From NCBI GenBank assembly GCA_017626895.1, contig JAGAHV010000175.1:1-5852 (forward strand): DNA of 5,852 nucleotides, given 5' to 3'. The DNA is from Ventricola sp017626895 (GTDB taxonomy: Bacteria; Bacillota; Clostridia; Christensenellales; Aristaeellaceae). The notes below the pieces were generated by a model. The model had not been told where the DNA came from, made no database searches, and was given only the letters and a program-made list of their open reading frames with translations. The translations under genes were made by a program, and so were the position numbers. This document shows positions 1-5,852 of the stretch, piece by piece; position 1 is the first letter of the stretch, and every line of letters starts with the position of its first letter.

Positions 1-2
1 AA

Positions 3-2462
3 CTCTTCCTGAACGGAGTCACCAGTGCCATGACCAGTGCCGGAACAGTGGCCGGCATGCTGGTGGAGAGTATCCTCCGATTTGACTGGGTTCCGGCCGG
101 GATGGAAATCGGGGCGAACCTGGTGAAGGGCATTGTCGGGGCCTTTTCGGCGCTCAAGGATGGAATGGAAGGGTTTCTCCGTGAGGTGTTCATCGGGGTC
201 AAGGCAGCCGTCCTGTCCTGGTTCGGTATTGAGATGGATGAGATGTCCCGGGAAATGGAATCCCGGGTGTTTACCATTGACGGGAAGAAGTTTACCGGAA
301 AGGCGCTGGCCAACCTGATAGGCTCCTCTCAGGCGACCGTGTCCGAGCAGGCCCGGGCCTGGGTGACACTGGTGCAGGCAGGTTTCGAGGAACAGGCCGG
401 CACCCTGGATGTGGCGCCTTCGGTGCTGGTTCTGGCGGAACGCCTGGAAAAGGGCATGCTGGAGGGAAAGGACCGGGTTCAGGCAGCTGCGGCCCTGATC
501 TTCTCCGGATTCGGACAGTCGGTCCTGAATCAGGATTTTGAGCTGTATACGGAGGCAGTGCAGCTCATGAAGGAACTGTACCGGGGCATTGACGAGGGCA
601 CGGATGTGACTCTGGAGATGTGCCGTCAGCTGGGCCTGCAGGTGCCGGCAACCATTGCCGAGGCGCTGGGCGGAGGCGACTGGAACATGTCCGGCTCCGC
701 TGCTTCGGAAGGTCTTAACGCGGCCTTATCTGCCCTCAGTGCGGAGGCAGATGCTCTGGCGATGGGGCTTGGACGGGAAACCGGTGAAAGATATACCGCC
801 GGTGTCAATGAGGCACTGGCTGAATCGACCCTGGATGGATCCGCCGTTGCGGAGGCCATGACCCTGGCAGCGGGTGAGGCAGCGGCGGCCGGCGGCGAAG
901 ATCTGGGCCGTCAGGTGATGGACAGTGCCGCGCAGGCAGTGGCAGAAGGAACGGAACAGCTCAGTGCAGAAACTGCCAGAGCCACGGATCCGTCTCAGTT
1001 TTCTGCCGCGGAAGCCAATGCCAAAGCGGCCGGCAGCGGGATAGGCGGGGCGATTGCACCGGAGATCTCAGCCCGAATCGGGGATGTGGAAACAGCGGTT
1101 AAGGCTCTGACTGAGGCGATTGGCACCGGATTTTTTCCTGTGGCAGACCAGCTTCGGCGGGGCATGAAAAGCGCTATGGACGCGATCCTGGAAGAGCTGG
1201 AAAAGGGAACGGCAGCGATTGAGGAAAAGATGCAGTCTCTGACAGAGCGTCTTTCCATGATGAATCCTCAGGTGACCGTGAACAGTGCCGGAGGAACGGA
1301 ACAAGCGCCGCAGCCTCAGATGGACACGACAGCGTTGGCAAGCGAACTGGTAAAGGAATTTGGTCAGCTGTCCGGGAAGCTGATTACCATCCTCCGCACA
1401 GAGCTGAACGGCATGGACGCGGCTCTCACAGAAGGCGGCACGGTGCTGGCCGAAAACCTGACCGGGCAGATTGCTGCAATGACTCAGATTGCCCAGACCG
1501 GCGGGGAGAATCTTCTCGCACAAACAGAGTCACAGATGGACCAGCTTCAGGAGCGTTTCCATTTAGGCCTGGAAAAGCTCAAGAGTGATATGGAATTGGC
1601 CGTAACGGCGCTGCATACCCTCTATGTGCCGCTGGCAGACACGCTTCGTCAGGACACGGACCGGATGATGAACGGGATGCATCAGGCGTTTGAAAACGGT
1701 GTGTCACTTGTACGGATGGCCATGCTAAACCTGGTTACCGGCCTGATTTCCGCTTTTTCACCGCTGGAACAGACATTGCCGCAGAGCATGCGCAGTGCCA
1801 TGTATGGGCTGCAGACGGCGCTTGAAAGCGGAGGAAGCGCGGCAACTGCGTTGGCTTCCTCAATCGCTGACCGTATCGCCTCCGCAGCACGGTCCGGACT
1901 TGGATCCGGTACAGGCAGTGAGATTGGCCGAAATTTCATGAGCGGCATGAAGTCCGGCATCCAGTCCATGGCCGGGGGCGTGGCCAGTGCAGCCAGCGCT
2001 GCAGCCTCATCTGCCGTATCTGCCATGAAGAGTACGCTCAAAATAAAGTCACCCTCCCGGGTGACGATGGAGATTGGCCAGTATATGGATGAGGGGGTTG
2101 CCCTGGGGCTGTCCGGTGGGGAGATGGTCCGGTCTGCCGGGGAATCCGTGCAGCGGGCGGTGAAGACCATGACGGACATGGCCACGATTCCGGACCTGAC
2201 AAGAAATGCGGTTCCGATCCGGATGGAAGGACATGCGGCAGAATACGGGGCACAAACACAGCCGCAGATGGATCGGGAAATGGCGGCGGAAATCGCAGAA
2301 ATTCTGGCGGATCGCCTGATCTCCTCCGGCGCATTGGGCGGGGATCTGTACCTGGATGGCGCCCGGGTTGGTGAACGTGTCGCAGAGCCTGTCAGCCGGA
2401 CGATCTCAGCAAAGACCAGGCTGACATTGAGGGGAAGAAGTGCGGCAGGTGTACTGACCTGA
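3..2462 (+). CDS. Phage tail tape measure protein, C-terminal part (5' end outside window)
   Basis: This is the C-terminal portion of a tape measure protein, which in long-tailed phages sets tail length inside the tail tube. The frame is already open at the left edge, with nine codons before the first ATG at 30, so the true start lies upstream and about 820 residues are visible. Numbering from that ATG, the protein is long, Ala/Gly/Met-rich and mostly helical, with hydrophobic and amphipathic stretches (about residues 1-75) and long Glu/Gln-rich helices (about 350-560). Near residue 670 it carries LKIKSPSR followed by IGQYMDEGVALGL, the hallmark C-terminal motif of Bacillota phage tape measure proteins. 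It lies 33 bases before a Dit-like gene, the usual siphovirus order. The family call is firm. The number of upstream residues and whether the prophage is functional cannot be seen. Confidence 0.9.
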   Translation, partial: LFLNGVTSAMTSAGTVAGMLVESILRFDWVPAGMEIGANLVKGIVGAFSALKDGMEGFLREVFIGVKAAVLSWFGIEMDEMSREMESRVFTIDGKKFTGKALANLIGSSQATVSEQARAWVTLVQAGFEEQAGTLDVAPSVLVLAERLEKGMLEGKDRVQAAAALIFSGFGQSVLNQDFELYTEAVQLMKELYRGIDEGTDVTLEMCRQLGLQVPATIAEALGGGDWNMSGSAASEGLNAALSALSAEADALAMGLGRETGERYTAGVNEALAESTLDGSAVAEAMTLAAGEAAAAGGEDLGRQVMDSAAQAVAEGTEQLSAETARATDPSQFSAAEANAKAAGSGIGGAIAPEISARIGDVETAVKALTEAIGTGFFPVADQLRRGMKSAMDAILEELEKGTAAIEEKMQSLTERLSMMNPQVTVNSAGGTEQAPQPQMDTTALASELVKEFGQLSGKLITILRTELNGMDAALTEGGTVLAENLTGQIAAMTQIAQTGGENLLAQTESQMDQLQERFHLGLEKLKSDMELAVTALHTLYVPLADTLRQDTDRMMNGMHQAFENGVSLVRMAMLNLVTGLISAFSPLEQTLPQSMRSAMYGLQTALESGGSAATALASSIADRIASAARSGLGSGTGSEIGRNFMSGMKSGIQSMAGGVASAASAAASSAVSAMKSTLKIKSPSRVTMEIGQYMDEGVALGLSGGEMVRSAGESVQRAVKTMTDMATIPDLTRNAVPIRMEGHAAEYGAQTQPQMDREMAAEIAEILADRLISSGALGGDLYLDGARVGERVAEPVSRTISAKTRLTLRGRSAAGVLT

Positions 2463-2482
2463 CAGAGAAAACGTGAGGAATT

Positions 2483-2491
2483 GAGGGGGAG
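2483..2491 (+). promoter_or_regulatory. Ribosome binding site of the Dit-like gene
   Basis: GAGGGGGAG ends 4 bases before ATG 2496. It decides the start: an in-frame TTG at 2481 would lie in front of this site and has only GTGAGG almost touching it, so ATG 2496 is preferred. Confidence 0.7.
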
Positions 2492-2495
2492 AAGC

Positions 2496-3686
2496 ATGTT
2501 CAGATTTAATCGGATTTATCCGTCACAGCTGGGGCGCATACGGGTACTTCGTGTCAGTGACCGGCCGGACCGCAGCATGGAGGTACAGCACATTTCAAAG
2601 AACGGGCATGTGCTGGCTTCCCTGAGGACATATAAAACGCATTCTGTTGTCTGTGAGATGCTGATTCTGGGCAGATCCCGCGCTGAGGTGACGATTACGC
2701 TGGAACGGCTTCGCAGATGGCTGCTGGATTCCGGAACGGCGGAACTGGAGATGGAAAATGGCAGGACCTGTCTGGCAGAGTGTACCGGGATTACGGCACC
2801 GGAGTATCGGGGCATAAGCGCGGGCATCAGCGTCACGTTCACCTGCAGGAATGCGGATGAGACGAATCCGGAAACAGATGCATTCACCTTTGCCGGCCGG
2901 CACGTTGCGAGGGATATGGGCTGCATTTTTCTCCTGGACCGGGCCAATCCGGTGCCGACCGTTACGCCGTACAAGCTGTCCATTCCGGGATTGCCGGGAA
3001 CCATCCGGTACGAGGAAGTGCCGGAACCGGAGGAAAAGACCTTCTCGGGGACTCTGTATCTGATGAGACGGGCAACGGAACCGGATGGTCCTATCCAACA
3101 GGCGGAAATAATCCGTCGGCTCCGGAAACTGTCCACCTGGCTCCTGATGAATGGACGGGCTCCCCTGATCTGGGACGCGGAGCCGGACATTTCCTGGCAG
3201 GCGGAATTCGTTTCGGCCGAGTTCGACCGGCAGGAGTGGCACAACGGACGGCTTCGGGTGCAGTTTGTCCTGCAGCCTGTGGGCATTGGACAGGAAGTGT
3301 CGAGAACTGTGCAGGTTTCCATGAAAGCGAATGTCCCGTGTACGCTGGATCTTACGGATCTCTTTCCGGATGGCACGGGCTATCCCGTTCCGGTGGATCT
3401 GGTCATCCGGAATAAAAAGGGAAGCGTAGGACGGGTAAGCGTGAACTGCACGGGAATGGCCGAGCCGTTTGTCATGGGAGACAGGAACTTTCAGATGAAC
3501 ACAGGAGATATCCTGCGGATCATGGGTACCGAGCGGATTGTATTTCTGAACGGAAAACCGGCGGGCATTTATGTACTTTCCGGAGACTATCCCGTCATGC
3601 CGACTGAAGATCTTTGCGTGACACTTTTGATGAATACAGATGCAGATCTTGAAATCACCGCCCGATGCTGTCCGAGATGGATCTGA
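2496..3686 (+). CDS. Distal tail (Dit)-like siphovirus tail protein
   Basis: This 396-residue protein is probably the distal tail / siphovirus tail component, a hub ring joining the tail tube to the tip or baseplate. It follows the tape measure gene, as Dit does in SPP1-like and lactococcal phages. The C-terminal third (about 265-396) looks like the Dit C-terminal beta domain: NTGDILRI near 335, FLNGKPAG near 350, LSGDYPVM near 361, and a final ADLEITARCCPRWI resembling the usual ending of the family. The N-terminal two thirds hold two similar blocks, RLRRWLLDSGTAEL (71-84) and RLRKLSTWLLMNGRAPL (208-224), each followed by a beta-rich stretch. This suggests a duplicated N-terminal domain and explains the length, well above the roughly 250 residues of compact Dit proteins. 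Start at ATG 2496 with a GAGGGGGAG site. It could instead be another tail-tip protein of the same fold. Confidence 0.75.
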   Translation: MFRFNRIYPSQLGRIRVLRVSDRPDRSMEVQHISKNGHVLASLRTYKTHSVVCEMLILGRSRAEVTITLERLRRWLLDSGTAELEMENGRTCLAECTGITAPEYRGISAGISVTFTCRNADETNPETDAFTFAGRHVARDMGCIFLLDRANPVPTVTPYKLSIPGLPGTIRYEEVPEPEEKTFSGTLYLMRRATEPDGPIQQAEIIRRLRKLSTWLLMNGRAPLIWDAEPDISWQAEFVSAEFDRQEWHNGRLRVQFVLQPVGIGQEVSRTVQVSMKANVPCTLDLTDLFPDGTGYPVPVDLVIRNKKGSVGRVSVNCTGMAEPFVMGDRNFQMNTGDILRIMGTERIVFLNGKPAGIYVLSGDYPVMPTEDLCVTLLMNTDADLEITARCCPRWI

Positions 3687-3954
3687 CGGACGCCGCTCAG
3701 GAAAACAGATGTTTTGGGATAATCTGACTTGAAATCAGCACCAGCTGCGCATTTATTGAAACAGTCTGCCATCACAGCCCACGATCTTTTGGCAGCAGAA
3801 ATGAATCCGGTTCGACAAGGAAACTGTGACAATCGGCACATAAATACTGATTCCGAGGCAATTGTCGCTGCGTCAACCCTCTCATTAAGGCCGCAAGGGC
3901 AGGTGTTTTGACTGGTGAAGAGGAGATGCTCTATGAGCCGGAAATGCCGAATTC

Positions 3955-3983
3955 TTGACTTTATGGAGCTGGAGACTTAAAAT
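3955..3983 (+). promoter_or_regulatory. Sigma-A-type promoter for the rpn gene
   Basis: TTGACT (3955-3960) and TAAAAT (3978-3983) are separated by exactly 17 bases, with one mismatch to consensus in each box. Transcription would begin near 3990 and run through about 230 leader bases to the nuclease start at 4221. No operator is obvious. The pair is the best promoter-like sequence in the gap and would give the rpn gene transcription independent of the phage tail operon. Confidence 0.6.
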
Positions 3984-4200
3984 ATACATGAATGAGTGAG
4001 AAAGGCAACTCTGTTTCAGAATCTGCAAAAAGAGAGGCTTTGTCACGCAGGACAGTTTGTCGAAGCCAGCCCAGGACAAGCCGTATCAACAAAAGACCAG
4101 CCTTGAAATTCACAAAAGAGTTGCTCTTGTTTTACAGCACCAGATTGTTAAATTCAGGTCTCAGGAAAAGCCATTTATGTTGAATGTCAAAGTTGAGGTC

Positions 4201-4210
4201 AGAGGAGGAG
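4201..4210 (+). promoter_or_regulatory. Ribosome binding site of the rpn gene
   Basis: AGAGGAGGAG lies 10 bases before ATG 4221. It supports that start and suggests efficient translation. A second GAGG directly touches the ATG but is too close to act. Confidence 0.7.
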
Positions 4211-4220
4211 GCGACTGAGG

Positions 4221-5291
4221 ATGGCGAAAAAACCGGCTAAAGGGAAGATCCCTGGTCAGGGACAGCCAATAGATGCACAAATGGATTTGTTCTGGCGTGA
4301 CAACCGGAATTTTGCTGAAGTTTTTAACAAAGCGGTTTTTAATGGACAGCTCATCAATCCCAATGAGCTTGAAGATGTAAATTTAGCAGAAACCACCATA
4401 CTTCGGCTTAAGGATGGGGCTACGACAACCCTCAAGCAAACCAGAGATGTTGTGAAATCCTTAACATCCGGCGGTGTATGGCTGGTCATTCTTGGAATAG
4501 AGAATCAGACGCGCATTAACTATCTCCAGCCTTTTCGTGTCTGGGAGCTAAACTTTATTAATGTGGCGCGTCAGGTTGAAGAAATAAGAAAGAAGCATGA
4601 GGCAGAAAGAAAAGCTGTTCGGGAAGCCAGGGAGAAGGGCGAAAAAATCGAAGAAAGGGAATTGTCTGCAGAGGAAATCCTGAGCGGATTCTATCGGGAT
4701 GATAAACTGACACCGGTAATTACACTTGTGATTTATTATGGCGAAGAGGAATGGGAGCACCCGAAAAAGCTTTCAGATCTCTTCAAAGAGACTCCATTTA
4801 CCGGCTTTGCAGATGACATGCCTATGTACCTGCTGGATGTGAGGCATATGCCGAAGGAAAAGCTGGATACGTATTCCCCGGTATTAAAGCCATTCTTTGA
4901 ATTCTTGATACATGAAAATTCTGATGACTTTGAAGAGTTTATAAGGGAAAATAAGGAGCGCTTTAACAATCTTCCTGAACAAACGATTGATGCACTGATC
5001 GAAATTACCCATTCGAAGCAATTGGAACAATTTAAAAAGGAGTATAGGACCCCGGAAGGAGGAGTTAACGTGTGTTACGGAATTGAAGCTTATGGAAGAC
5101 GCCGGGAGATGGCGGGGGAGATCAAGGGGGAGATAACTGGAACTGTTAGAACGTCAAAGCGTTTTGGCGTTTCCTTTGCTAATACGGTAAAGGATATCAT
5201 GACAATGTTCAAGCTTGATGAGAAAGAAGCAGAAAAGGCCGTAAAAGAGCACTGGGATGAACCAGCTGAAAACAGCAGCGGGGAAAAGTAA
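4221..5291 (+). CDS. Rpn family PD-(D/E)XK nuclease / YhgA-like putative transposase
   Basis: This 356-residue protein belongs to the Rpn (recombination-promoting nuclease, YhgA-like) family: DNA nucleases with a PD-(D/E)XK core, linked to recombination and phage defence in E. coli. Residues 22-50 show the family opening, FAEVFNKAVFNGQLINPNEL. The likely catalytic core is Asp76 (RDVVK) with the Glu94-Asn-Gln96 motif in GIENQTRIN. A charged helical insertion (117-150) follows, then the conserved LTPVITLVIYYG...W..PKKLSDL block (163-187). The C-terminal region (about 245-356) is helical and Lys/Glu-rich. Catalytic positions appear intact and the length is normal. The gene has its own promoter, ribosome site and terminator and is AT-richer than the phage genes, consistent with a transferred accessory gene. 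It also appears to contain an internal start at 5070. The family call is strong; defence or recombination as its actual role here is inference. Confidence 0.88.
   Translation: MAKKPAKGKIPGQGQPIDAQMDLFWRDNRNFAEVFNKAVFNGQLINPNELEDVNLAETTILRLKDGATTTLKQTRDVVKSLTSGGVWLVILGIENQTRINYLQPFRVWELNFINVARQVEEIRKKHEAERKAVREAREKGEKIEERELSAEEILSGFYRDDKLTPVITLVIYYGEEEWEHPKKLSDLFKETPFTGFADDMPMYLLDVRHMPKEKLDTYSPVLKPFFEFLIHENSDDFEEFIRENKERFNNLPEQTIDALIEITHSKQLEQFKKEYRTPEGGVNVCYGIEAYGRRREMAGEIKGEITGTVRTSKRFGVSFANTVKDIMTMFKLDEKEAEKAVKEHWDEPAENSSGEK
4963..5065 (+). repeat. Direct repeat A, copy 1 (within the intact rpn gene)
   Basis: These 103 bases recur at 5648-5750 with a single difference (C at 5000, T at 5685). 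They encode residues 248-282 of the nuclease and include the internal Shine-Dalgarno. Confidence 0.97.
5056..5064 (+). promoter_or_regulatory. Internal Shine-Dalgarno within the rpn gene
   Basis: AAGGAGGAG lies inside the reading frame and contains the full AAGGAGG complement of the 16S rRNA tail. It ends its 7-base core exactly 7 bases before the in-frame GTG at 5070, which is ideal spacing. It is at least as good as the site of the full-length gene. It is retained in the downstream partial copy at 5741-5749. Confidence 0.6.
5070..5291 (+). CDS. Candidate nested small protein: C-terminal 73 residues of the Rpn nuclease
   Basis: An in-frame GTG at 5070 (Val284 of the nuclease) behind a perfect AAGGAGG would give a 73-residue protein beginning MCYGIEAYGRRR and ending NSSGEK. 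It would lack all catalytic motifs and keep the charged C-terminal helices. In E. coli, rpn genes are known to make such C-terminal products from internal starts, and the small protein inhibits the toxic full-length nuclease. From memory of clostridial relatives, a Met-Cys pair is common at this position, so GTG here would keep a start codon while changing the residue. What is seen is the site, spacing and frame. Production and an antitoxin role are inferred. Another possible internal start is ATG 5199 with a weaker AAGGA. Confidence 0.5.
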   Translation: MCYGIEAYGRRREMAGEIKGEITGTVRTSKRFGVSFANTVKDIMTMFKLDEKEAEKAVKEHWDEPAENSSGEK

Positions 5292-5299
5292 TTCGACGA
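5198..5299 (+). repeat. Direct repeat B, copy 1 (end of the intact rpn gene)
   Basis: These 102 bases recur at 5751-5852 with a single difference (A at 5264, G at 5817). The match runs past the stop codon and is still intact where the window ends, so its true right end is unknown. Confidence 0.97.
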
Positions 5300-5309
5300 G
5301 TTCCTGAAA

Positions 5310-5369
5310 GCCTTCCTGTCCCTGCTCCGGGATGGTATTCTGAGCGGCAGGGACAGAGGCCTTTTTCTT
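5310..5369 (+). terminator. Intrinsic terminator after the rpn gene
   Basis: CTGTCCCTGC (5316-5325) pairs perfectly with GCAGGGACAG (5347-5356). The stem can be extended by GCCT (5310-5313) with AGGC (5357-5360) across a two-base bulge. The T-rich run CTTTTTCTTC follows at once. It sits about 20 bases after the TAA and closes the nuclease transcript, so the downstream partial copy would need its own promoter or read-through. Confidence 0.85.
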
Positions 5370-5487
5370 CATCTGTGGATATTCCCTGCGACTCCTTTAT
5401 CCGCAGTGACTTGATCTTGCGGCACCGCTATTTTTCCGGTACCCCTATTTGCCAGACTCCCTCTGTGGCGGCAGGCTAACTTCTGTA
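5370..5487 (+). other. Spacer between terminator and rpn remnant
   Basis: No reading frame, promoter or clear similarity to the N-terminal part of the upstream nuclease gene is visible. A CCGCA/TGCGG inverted pair (5401-5405 and 5418-5422, 12-base loop) is near a short T run but makes too weak a stem to call. This is probably decayed sequence. Confidence 0.4.
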
Positions 5488-5647
5488 CACAACCTCAACT
5501 CTACCGGAGAGTGTGTAATTCTTAACGTCCAGGGTGCAGAATAGGGTATTTCTGGAATTGAAAATCAGACGCACATTAACGCCCGGATGCCTTTTCGGGT
5601 TTAAGCTCTAAACTTCATTAATGCGGTGCGTCAGACAGATGAGCGAG

Positions 5648-5750
5648 TTAACAATCTTCCTGAACAAACGATTGATGCACTGATTGAAATTACCCATTCG
5701 AAGCAATTGGAACAATTTAAAAAGGAGTATAGGACCCCGGAAGGAGGAGT
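5648..5750 (+). repeat. Direct repeat A, copy 2 (in the rpn remnant)
   Basis: Partner of 4963-5065, offset 685 bases. In this copy the two repeat blocks are directly fused, because 132 bases present between them in the intact gene (5066-5197) are missing. Confidence 0.97.
5741..5749 (+). promoter_or_regulatory. Internal Shine-Dalgarno joined to ATG by deletion in the rpn remnant
   Basis: AAGGAGGAG here is the duplicate of the site at 5056-5064. The 132-base deletion brings it 4 bases (counted from the AAGGAGG core) before ATG 5752. It lies 8 bases, counted from the end of the second AGGAG register, before ATG 5758. Both ATGs are in frame with the last 30 and 28 codons of the nuclease. Use of this site is unproven, and no promoter is seen upstream of it. 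Confidence 0.35.
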
Positions 5751-5852
5751 CATGACAATGTTCAAGCTTGATGAGAAAGAAGCAGAAAAGGCCGTAAAAG
5801 AGCACTGGGATGAACCGGCTGAAAACAGCAGCGGGGAAAAGTAATTCGACGA
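5751..5852 (+). repeat. Direct repeat B, copy 2 (runs to the window edge)
   Basis: Partner of 5198-5299, offset 553 bases. It includes the TAA stop and the following eight bases. Whether the terminator is duplicated too cannot be seen. Confidence 0.97.

Larger units (their letters stand above)
3687..4220 (+). other. Gene-poor stretch between tail module and rpn gene
   Basis: These 534 bases hold no gene I can support. Just after the Dit stop there is AGGAAAA followed at 3709 by ATG and the seven-codon frame MFWDNLT, then TGA. This may be the cut-off start of the next tail gene, but it is too short to prove. Small open frames at 3729-3911 and 3992-4183 lack ribosome binding sites and recognisable protein features. 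The second half carries a sigma-A-type promoter (3955-3983) and the roughly 230-base leader of the downstream nuclease gene. Base composition changes here from GC-rich to AT-rich, so the prophage end or an insertion border probably lies within this stretch. I see no tRNA, inverted terminal repeats or riboswitch. Confidence 0.55.
5488..5844 (+). pseudogene. Truncated, internally deleted second rpn copy
   Basis: This is a remnant of a second Rpn nuclease gene. In one frame it reads QGAE-stop-GISGIENQTHINARMPFRV-stop-ALNFINAVRQ, matching residues from about 70 to 118 of the intact protein, including the Glu-Asn-Gln catalytic motif. Stops are at 5542 (TAG) and 5602 (TAA, where the intact gene has TGG for Trp108), and a one-base gap lies near 5534. 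After Gln at 5631-5633 it skips 127 codons (six unrelated bases at the join) to residues 247-282. It then skips 44 more codons to residues 327-356. Both deletions keep the frame, leaving an open stretch from GTG 5626 to TAA 5844. No ribosome site precedes 5626. The N-terminal third and catalytic Asp region are lost or unrecognisable, so nuclease activity is excluded. A short C-terminal peptide could still be translated from 5752 or 5758. Confidence 0.85.

Noticed and set aside
1682..2497. Long antisense open frames over the tape measure and Dit genes
   Set aside because: They mirror GC-rich coding sequence, have no ribosome sites, and their Ser/Arg/Pro-rich translations show no family features.
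3729..3911. Open frame of 60 codons in the gap
   Set aside because: It starts with TTG without a ribosome binding site, shows no recognisable domain, and lies in a stretch that looks like breakpoint debris.
3908..3937. Second TTGACT with TATGAG as a promoter
   Set aside because: Spacing is 18 and the -10 box is poor; the pair at 3955-3983 is clearly better.
4114..4132. Hairpin in the rpn leader as a terminator
   Set aside because: Only a five-pair AT-rich stem with a three-base loop and a broken T run; mentioned as a possible weak attenuator only.
3992..4183. Open frame of 63 codons just after the promoter
   Set aside because: The ATG would be nearly leaderless and lacks a Shine-Dalgarno; the Ser/Arg-rich composition looks like chance translation of the leader.
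5496..5520. ACTCT/AGAGT hairpin before the rpn remnant
   Set aside because: The five-pair stem has no T run after it, and the sequence aligns with decayed rpn coding sequence, so it is probably chance.
5608..5805. Antisense frame in the rpn remnant
   Set aside because: It is the mirror of the antisense frame in the intact gene and follows from the repeat; it has no start signal.
4963..5852. CRISPR array or transposon terminal repeats as the explanation for the direct repeats
   Set aside because: The repeats are coding segments of one gene about 100 bases long, present only twice, without regular spacers, inverted ends or target-site duplications.

Overview
The window looks like a degraded prophage edge from a gut-type member of the Bacillota (probably Clostridia, Lachnospiraceae-like). 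This is inferred from the gene families, the purine-rich Shine-Dalgarno sites and the tail gene order; no marker gene is present to fix the taxon. It falls into a GC-rich phage part (sample lines above 60% GC) and a more AT-rich accessory part (sample lines near 35% GC).

The left part (1-3686) is the end of a siphovirus-type tail module, all on the + strand. It holds the C-terminal portion of a tape measure protein, open at the left edge, followed 33 bases later by a long distal tail (Dit)-like protein. The tail genes that normally follow Dit (tail-associated lysin, fibres, holin, lysin) are missing; only a possible seven-codon start is visible just after the Dit stop.

The stretch 3687-4220 has no convincing gene. 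It contains a good sigma-A-type promoter (TTGACT, 17 bases, TAAAAT) and then a leader of about 230 bases. This leads into an Rpn-family PD-(D/E)XK nuclease (recombination-promoting nuclease / YhgA-like putative transposase), which ends at a strong intrinsic terminator. Inside the nuclease gene, a perfect AAGGAGG lies 7 bases before an in-frame GTG at 5070. This would release a 73-residue C-terminal protein, the arrangement known from E. coli rpn genes, where the internal product counteracts the toxic full-length nuclease.

Downstream (about 5488-5844) is a broken second rpn copy. Its 5' part is diverged (about 77% identical over 81 bases) and carries two in-frame stops. Its 3' part is almost identical to the first gene (2 mismatches in 205 bases) but has an in-frame 132-base deletion. 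That deletion places the strong internal Shine-Dalgarno directly before ATG codons of the last 30 codons. The main points of interest are the nested gene-within-gene and its mosaic, shortened duplicate at a prophage boundary.
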